NCBI GenBank assembly: GCA_963738025.1
Contig: CAVTWA010000020.1
Span: 186,001 to 250,000, forward strand
Origin: 20CM-2-55-15 sp963738025
GTDB lineage: Bacteria; Acidobacteriota; Terriglobia; 20CM-2-55-15
Direction: 5' to 3'
DNA: 64,000 nucleotides
In this document: positions 59,546 through 64,000 of the stretch, piece by piece
How the letters are laid out: every line of letters starts with the position of its first letter
How positions within the stretch are numbered: position 1 is the first letter of the stretch
Position numbers and translations under genes: made by a program
Notes under the pieces: generated by a model
The model's input: only the letters and a program-made list of their open reading frames with translations
What the model was told of the DNA's origin: nothing
The model's database searches: none

Positions 59546-59746
59546 ATGAGACAAGGACAGCTATTTACCGAGGATCAACGCAGAAGAATTGTGCGGCTTC
59601 TTTCATCGACAGAACTGACGACGGCTGAAATCGCACTGCGAATGCAATGCAGCCGAAGCGCGGTGGCCTCTATTAACCGGCACTATCAGATTCGCGATTA
59701 TCCCGGGTTGAGGCGCGCAAGGCAAAAGATGCCTGTCCGGCTGTAG
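59546..59746 (+). CDS. Small helix-turn-helix DNA-binding protein (66 aa)
   Basis: CAGGAGA stands before ATG 59546. The product is almost only a homeodomain-like helix-turn-helix: FTEDQRRRIVRLLSSTELTT, AEIALRMQCSRSAVASINRH, then a basic tail (RRARQKMPVRL). This is the size and charge of a stand-alone DNA-binding protein or of a transposase N-terminus; no transposase core follows, so the first is favoured. Its own stop lies within the downstream hairpin. Confidence 0.7.
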   Translation: MRQGQLFTEDQRRRIVRLLSSTELTTAEIALRMQCSRSAVASINRHYQIRDYPGLRRARQKMPVRL

Positions 59747-59780
59747 GCGCGGTTTATGACGTTTATGACCGCGCCTACAG
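59741..59780. terminator. Bidirectional-terminator-like hairpin
   Basis: CTGTAGGCGCGGT (59741-59753) pairs perfectly with ACCGCGCCTACAG (59768-59780) over a 14-base loop. It starts in the last codon of the helix-turn-helix gene and lies before the convergent stop at 59788. No T-tract is present. Confidence 0.7.
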
Positions 59781-59787
59781 GGATCCT

Positions 59788-60654
59788 TCAGCCGAGGCGA
59801 CGATCGAATGCACCGAGTAATCGAGCGACCGAACTCAGCGGCGCCAGCCACGGCCGTGCTTGTAGCCATTCGATCGCTGGATTGACAAGCGCCGCAATCG
59901 TTACCGGAGGCAGCGTCGTAAAGATCGTAAAAACCGGATCGAAGCGAAGAGCGATCGCTGGAATGGGAACATTGCTTACGACCTGCATCGTTCCAGCCAA
60001 TGGTCCGATTGAGGGGAATATGCCAGATGTAAACGTGGCCACATGATTTCCGGGACCGAGCAACTGACTGGTCGAGGCAACCATAGCTGCCGAGGAATCC
60101 AACAAATTGAAGGTCACGTTAGCAGCGGATGTCCCAGGGTTCGCATACGCGACGGCAATGTTGTATCCGCCGATCGTGTCGACGAATATGGCCTGTCTGG
60201 GGAGAGCTGCGGCCTGAGGCACTCCGGCTTCGGCAATCAATCGGCCGCCTAAGTCGAACTCCGAGAAGATGGCTGTCCCCGCCACCGTTCCAGCACTCGT
60301 AGAGACCGTGCCAAAGCCTGGAGAGTACCCACCCGTCCCCGTCGAAACGTATTTCTTCGTCTGGCCGGCGGCAATGGAAAACGTGATGGTCCCCGTCGTG
60401 GGCGTGCCGACCTCGTCCGTGAAACTGACATTGAAGGGCGAACCAGCCAGGCCGGCATTCTGATTATCCTGGTTGAAAGTAATGGTTCCGCTGGCGGCGC
60501 CGGACGCTGCAGGATTTGTCAGCAGGACCGTCGTTTTCCAGATCGTGCCGCCAAGCACTCCATTTGCGATATGGGGAAAATAGAACGTGGTCTGCGCGGA
60601 GCAAACCATCGTGGCGGTAAGAATCCAAAGGGATACAAAAAGGACGCGCTTCAT
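59788..60654 (-). CDS. Exported protein of unknown function (288 aa)
   Basis: CAGGAGA before ATG 60654 and a signal peptide (MKRVLFVSLWILTATMVCSA) are clear. The mature part is beta-rich, with Ser/Thr/Gly-rich strands: TTFYFPHIANGVLGGTIWKT, GTITFNQDNQNAG, VAVAYANPGTSAANVTFNLL-like text (NIAVAYANPGTSAANVTFNL) and LLGPGNHVATFTSGIF. Proteins with a FPHxAxGxxxxTxxxLTNP opening are common in acidobacterial genomes and resemble surface or adhesin-like Ig-fold proteins. The role is not known. It is upstream of and on the same strand as nothing else likely to be in its operon. Confidence 0.65.
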   Translation of the reverse strand: MKRVLFVSLWILTATMVCSAQTTFYFPHIANGVLGGTIWKTTVLLTNPAASGAASGTITFNQDNQNAGLAGSPFNVSFTDEVGTPTTGTITFSIAAGQTKKYVSTGTGGYSPGFGTVSTSAGTVAGTAIFSEFDLGGRLIAEAGVPQAAALPRQAIFVDTIGGYNIAVAYANPGTSAANVTFNLLDSSAAMVASTSQLLGPGNHVATFTSGIFPSIGPLAGTMQVVSNVPIPAIALRFDPVFTIFTTLPPVTIAALVNPAIEWLQARPWLAPLSSVARLLGAFDRRLG

Positions 60655-60681
60655 CGGCTTCTCCTGAATTCAACAATCCGG

Positions 60682-62361
60682 TTAAGGTCGATTTGGCGCA
60701 GAAATCATCGTGGGGGTGAGCCGAGTTTCTGCCGCATTCATTTCACCCAGCTTTTGCCATTCCTGCTCGGCACTGATGCGCTTGCCAGACCGGGTGAGGC
60801 TCGTTGCTAAAAGATACCGCGCCTGGCGGAAGTTGGGCTGCCAATCCAGAACCGTGTGGAGTTTGGGCACCGCCTCCGTGAAGCGGCCGTTCAGATAGTA
60901 CAAAACGGCAATGTTATATTGCGCCGGCCAGTAGTCCGGATTCAAGCGCAAAGTGGTTTCAAAACACTCCATAGCACGTTCCCTGCTACCCATCGCAAAC
61001 AGCGTGTTGCCCATGTTGTTCCAGGCCGGCCAATAGTCCGGTTGTTGCTCGAGAGCCCGCTGGTAGTACGCCATCGCCAAATCCCAGCGTTTCTTTCCTT
61101 GTTCAATGACACCAAGGTCGTACAGCGCTTCTGGAAAGTGCGGCTGAAGTTCGAGTGCGTGGAGCAGTGCCGGACGCGCAGACTCCGGATCGGAACCCAT
61201 GTAAGCGCCGCCCAGATTGAACCAGACACGCGCTTTACCGGGTGCGTGTCGAACAGTGTCCTGCCATAGTCCAAGGTCGGAGGACCACACCGTCTCGCGG
61301 CGAAGTGTCAGGATAGCCAGTATTGCGATCACCGTCACGCCAACCTGCGTTCGCCAGCGGAATTTCGAGACCCAGTACGCGGCGAGAATCGCAAACGCCA
61401 TCATCGGAAGGTAAACGCGATGCTCAAACGCAGCGTCCGCGCTGGGCACGAAGCTGGAAGTCGGAGCCAGCAGGATGAAGAAGGTTAGAATACACAGGCC
61501 TTCTACGCGGCGACGAAGAACCCAACCGGCAGCCAGAACTCCGATTATCCCTGCAGCCGAGATAAAGCCGCCGGCATTGCGAAAATCGTATTCGAGCGAT
61601 TGCGGATATGGAAACACGAGAAGTCTCAAATAAGTAAAGATCACTCGCGTTTCCGTCAGAAGATACCGGAATGGGTTAATCCGGCCGACTGCTCCAATTC
61701 CAACCGTTGTCTCGTGGCGATAAGCCAGGATAACCAGGGCCGCGACTGCCAAAAGGACTACTCCCGGAATCCAATATGCCGGCGCGGGCTTTGGCCCGCG
61801 CTCACCCTTGTGAGCACTGTTGAAGCGCGCGACGCCCTGGCTGCTTAAGAAGACCGCTACCAGCGGCACGGCAATCGCCGCCTCTTTGCTTTCGAATGCG
61901 CACAGAAACATGACGATCGCAACCCAGCGGCGATCATGTGTGAGGGCAAGCAGGGCCAGAAGCGAGAAGAAGCAAGCCAGCAATGTCGAGCGTTCGTAGA
62001 TATACAGCACGGGTTCCGACTGAAGAGGATGGACAAGAAAAACACCGGCCGCCGCAATCGCGACCCACGGCTCGGCAAAACCACCAACGAGCCAATAGAG
62101 CAGAACCGCATTCGTAACGTGAATCCCGACGTTTACCAGGTGATATCCCGAAGGATCGTTGCCGCCAACGAGATGGTTCAAGTAAAACGTGAAGAAAGTC
62201 AGTTGTCGAAGATGCAAAGGATTGAAAAAGTGCGCCCATTGAGCCGGATTCGTTACGTTGCTGTCGTTGGTGATCAGGGTGTCGTCGAAATGGAAGGGAT
62301 CGTTGAATGAAGGACCGAAGAGCAGCACCCCCGCCAAAACCAGTCCAGCCGTGACTTTCAT
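60682..62361 (-). CDS. TMTC-like TPR membrane protein (second)
   Basis: ATG 62361 starts MKVTAGLVLAGVLLFGPSFN, first of about ten membrane segments. The loop FNDPFHFDDTLITND carries the paired acidic residues expected of GT-C enzymes. The C-terminal third is TPR: HFPEALYDLGVIEQGKKRWD, MAYYQRALEQQPDYWPAWNN, MGNTLFAMGSRERAMECFET. 559 residues. The layout matches the protein at 7197-8855. It is divergent from a glycosyltransferase, so a glycan or glycoprotein role is likely. A short palindrome lies in frame at 61782-61801. Confidence 0.78.
   Translation of the reverse strand: MKVTAGLVLAGVLLFGPSFNDPFHFDDTLITNDSNVTNPAQWAHFFNPLHLRQLTFFTFYLNHLVGGNDPSGYHLVNVGIHVTNAVLLYWLVGGFAEPWVAIAAAGVFLVHPLQSEPVLYIYERSTLLACFFSLLALLALTHDRRWVAIVMFLCAFESKEAAIAVPLVAVFLSSQGVARFNSAHKGERGPKPAPAYWIPGVVLLAVAALVILAYRHETTVGIGAVGRINPFRYLLTETRVIFTYLRLLVFPYPQSLEYDFRNAGGFISAAGIIGVLAAGWVLRRRVEGLCILTFFILLAPTSSFVPSADAAFEHRVYLPMMAFAILAAYWVSKFRWRTQVGVTVIAILAILTLRRETVWSSDLGLWQDTVRHAPGKARVWFNLGGAYMGSDPESARPALLHALELQPHFPEALYDLGVIEQGKKRWDLAMAYYQRALEQQPDYWPAWNNMGNTLFAMGSRERAMECFETTLRLNPDYWPAQYNIAVLYYLNGRFTEAVPKLHTVLDWQPNFRQARYLLATSLTRSGKRISAEQEWQKLGEMNAAETRLTPTMISAPNRP
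61782..61801. repeat. Palindrome inside the TMTC-like coding region
   Basis: GCGCGGGCTTTGGCCCGCGC, a 20-bp inverted repeat, is read in frame as part of a hydrophilic loop (ERGPKPAPAYW). Its core recalls the 50567 palindrome. Confidence 0.85.
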
Positions 62362-62382
62362 GTTATATTCCGGACCGATTAT

Positions 62383-63495
62383 ATGCGCGTTGCGATCGTC
62401 CACGACTGGCTAAACGGGATGCGTGGCGGTGAAAAAGTGCTGGAAATGCTGCTGGAGCTATTTCCGGATGCCACCATTTACACGCTTCTGCACGAGCGGG
62501 GAAAAGTATCGCAGTCTATAGAATCACACCGGATCGTAACGTCATGGCTCGATTCTATTCCCGGCGTTTACGCCCACTATCGGAATCTGCTTCCCTTGTT
62601 TCCCGGCGCGATCGAATCCTTCGATTTGAGTTCGTTCGATTTGATCGTGAGTTCGAGCCACTCCGTCGCCAAGGGAGTGCGTCCCGGAAAGGCGCTTCAC
62701 ATCTGTTATTGCCATACACCGATGCGTTACGTATGGGACGCGGAAGATGATTACAACTTTAACGCCGTTCGACATTTAGCGCTCAGAGTGATCCGGACGC
62801 GACTGCAGCGCTGGGACTGCGAGGCGGCGCATCGCGTTCATCATTTTCTGGCAAATTCGCAATTCGTCCGCGAACGAATTCAAACCTATTATGGCCGGGA
62901 AGCGACCGTCATTTATCCACCTGTCGACACCGATTTCTTTCAGCCGGCCATCGAAACAGGCCGCGAAGATTTCTATCTGGCCGCGGGGGCGCTGGTGCCG
63001 TATAAACGTTTCGATCTCATCGTTGAAGCGTTCAAACACCTTCGGCGTCGGCTCATCATTGCCGGCCATGGCTCGGAGTTGCAGAAGCTTCGAAAAATGG
63101 CGCCATCGAACGTCGAAGTTCGAGGGAGGGTTGGCGATGAGGAATTGCGCAGGTTGTATCAGGGCGCCAAAGCAATGGTAGTTGCCGCACGCGAAGACTT
63201 TGGTATAGTCGCCGCAGAGGCACAATCTTGCGGGTGCCCCGTCATCGCTTTTGGAGCGGGCGGATCGCCCGAGATCGTTCAGGATGGCATAAACGGACTC
63301 CTGTTCGCGGAACAGCACGCAGACGACATTGTGCGTGCGGTACTCAGATCCGAGCCTATGACCTGGCCCATCGAACAAGTGCGCCAGAAGGTGGAGAGGT
63401 TCTCTCGTGAAAACTTCAAGACGCAGATTCGAAGCTTCATCGCGGACCGGATGGAAAGGCACATCGGCGGAACGCGGCAACTACAGCCCGCATAG
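62383..63495 (+). CDS. Family 4 glycosyltransferase
   Basis: MRVAIVHDWLNGMRGGEKVL is the N-terminal nucleotide-sugar-binding start of GT4 enzymes (ATG 62383). AAGALVPYKRFDLIVEAFKH begins the second Rossmann domain, and AREDFGIVAAEAQSCGCPVI is the EX7E-type donor site. SFDLIVSSSHSVAKGVRPGK and YCHTPMRYVWD are typical of the WbnH/WcaI-like branch. 370 residues, full length. Its 3' end overlaps the sugar-phosphate transferase start by 89 bases. It probably adds a sugar to a lipid-linked polysaccharide precursor in the cytoplasm. Confidence 0.92.
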   Translation: MRVAIVHDWLNGMRGGEKVLEMLLELFPDATIYTLLHERGKVSQSIESHRIVTSWLDSIPGVYAHYRNLLPLFPGAIESFDLSSFDLIVSSSHSVAKGVRPGKALHICYCHTPMRYVWDAEDDYNFNAVRHLALRVIRTRLQRWDCEAAHRVHHFLANSQFVRERIQTYYGREATVIYPPVDTDFFQPAIETGREDFYLAAGALVPYKRFDLIVEAFKHLRRRLIIAGHGSELQKLRKMAPSNVEVRGRVGDEELRRLYQGAKAMVVAAREDFGIVAAEAQSCGCPVIAFGAGGSPEIVQDGINGLLFAEQHADDIVRAVLRSEPMTWPIEQVRQKVERFSRENFKTQIRSFIADRMERHIGGTRQLQPA

Positions 63496-64000
63496 TTCCG
63501 TTTCGGGCACGCCGGGTTTTCTAAAGCGATCAATCGACATCGCGGTGTCGGCGGCCGGCTTGACTGTTCTCGCGCCGATCTTTTTGATTATTGCTCTTGG
63601 AGTATGGCTGGCCGACCGTGGTGCGATCTTCTATCGGCAAACCAGGATTGGACTTCACGGCAAGCCGTTCACCATTATCAAATTCCGCACGATGCACGAG
63701 AATGCCGAACAGGATCTCGGGCCCGTCTGGTCCGTGCCGCACGACCCGCGCTGTACTCGCATCGGATATTACCTGCGTCGTTCCGGCCTGGACGAACTGC
63801 CACAACTCTGGAACATTCTTCGCGGCGAAATGAGCCTGGTCGGACCGAGACCAGAACGCCCGGAATTCACTCGAGAATTCCGCAAACAGCATCGCGAATA
63901 CGAATACCGGCATGTGGTGCGCGCAGGCCTGACCGGTTATGCGCAAATTCACGGATGGCGCGGGCTGACGAGTCTCGAAGAGAGACTACGGCACGATATC
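63407..64000 (+). CDS. Undecaprenyl-phosphate sugar-phosphate transferase (partial)
   Basis: The frame lies one base ahead of the glycosyltransferase and has no stop before the right edge. GTG 63407, seven bases after GGAGAGG, is the likely start, overlapping the upstream gene. The family core is clear: FLKRSIDIAVSAAGLTVLAP (membrane helix), GAIFYRQTRIGLHGKPFTII, KFRTMHENAEQ, GYYLRRSGLDELPQLWNILR, GEMSLVGPRPERPEF and AGLTGYAQIHGWRG. It transfers a sugar-phosphate to the lipid carrier to start polysaccharide synthesis (WbaP/WecP-like). A large N-terminal membrane part is absent, so it is the short form. Confidence 0.88.
   Translation, partial: MKTSRRRFEASSRTGWKGTSAERGNYSPHSSVSGTPGFLKRSIDIAVSAAGLTVLAPIFLIIALGVWLADRGAIFYRQTRIGLHGKPFTIIKFRTMHENAEQDLGPVWSVPHDPRCTRIGYYLRRSGLDELPQLWNILRGEMSLVGPRPERPEFTREFRKQHREYEYRHVVRAGLTGYAQIHGWRGLTSLEERLRHDI

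Overview
The window looks like chromosome from a member of the Acidobacteriota, probably a soil or sediment lineage. The grounds are family composition, not a marker gene. They are a 1229-residue TonB-dependent receptor with an N-terminal carboxypeptidase-regulatory domain, two long Hanks-type kinases with TPR tails plus tails of two decayed kinase genes of the TolB/WD40-repeat type, a DUF6152 protein, PQQ-propeller and multihaem proteins, and several secreted proteins of unknown function. No rRNA, phage module or CRISPR array is visible.

Layout. Positions 1-3,810 are decayed: a 24-copy 20-bp tandem array, tails of two dead kinase genes, a frameshifted MetE-like gene and a tannase fragment. 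Positions 3,933-11,243 carry small exported and membrane proteins, a metallo-beta-lactamase-fold hydrolase, a TMTC-like TPR membrane protein, a dead integrase-type transposase and stress-type small proteins (DUF3309, CsbD). An IS1380-family element with intact ends and target duplication, but an amber-interrupted transposase, lies at 11,433-13,242. Next come a quinol nitric oxide reductase, an acetyltransferase, and a translationally coupled operon of membrane amidohydrolase, LytS-type kinase and LytTR regulator (17,453-20,822). Positions 22,045-26,724 encode one protein joining an S41-type peptidase domain, a Ser/Thr kinase, a membrane segment and TPRs. A two-gene non-phosphorylative sugar-acid module (27,135-29,663) follows. 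Then comes a compact set that looks biosynthetic: two carbamoyltransferases, one of them degenerate, divergent from a luciferase-like monooxygenase and an acyl carrier protein (29,950-34,907).

The second half holds a thioredoxin-like protein, a PEP-mutase-family enzyme, an MFS exporter, an esterase, a second TPR kinase, a LuxR-type regulator, a secreted oligoendopeptidase F, an octahaem cytochrome framed by inverted repeats, argG with a small membrane partner, a PQQ-propeller protein, two atypical tRNA-like genes, the large TonB receptor, an orphan OmpR-type regulator, a YceI protein and, at the right edge, a polysaccharide cluster (TMTC-like protein, GT4 glycosyltransferase, sugar-phosphate transferase running off the end).

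Between genes there are several families of dispersed palindromes. One is built from 9-bp ACGGATTNA modules at eight loci, including a 119-bp pair in opposite orientation. Another has CCCCGCCT/AGGCGGGG stems, a third is a GCGGTCTATGACCGC-like mini-palindrome, and there are single long hairpins. Several sit between convergent genes. Functional calls are from reading the translations; no database search was run.
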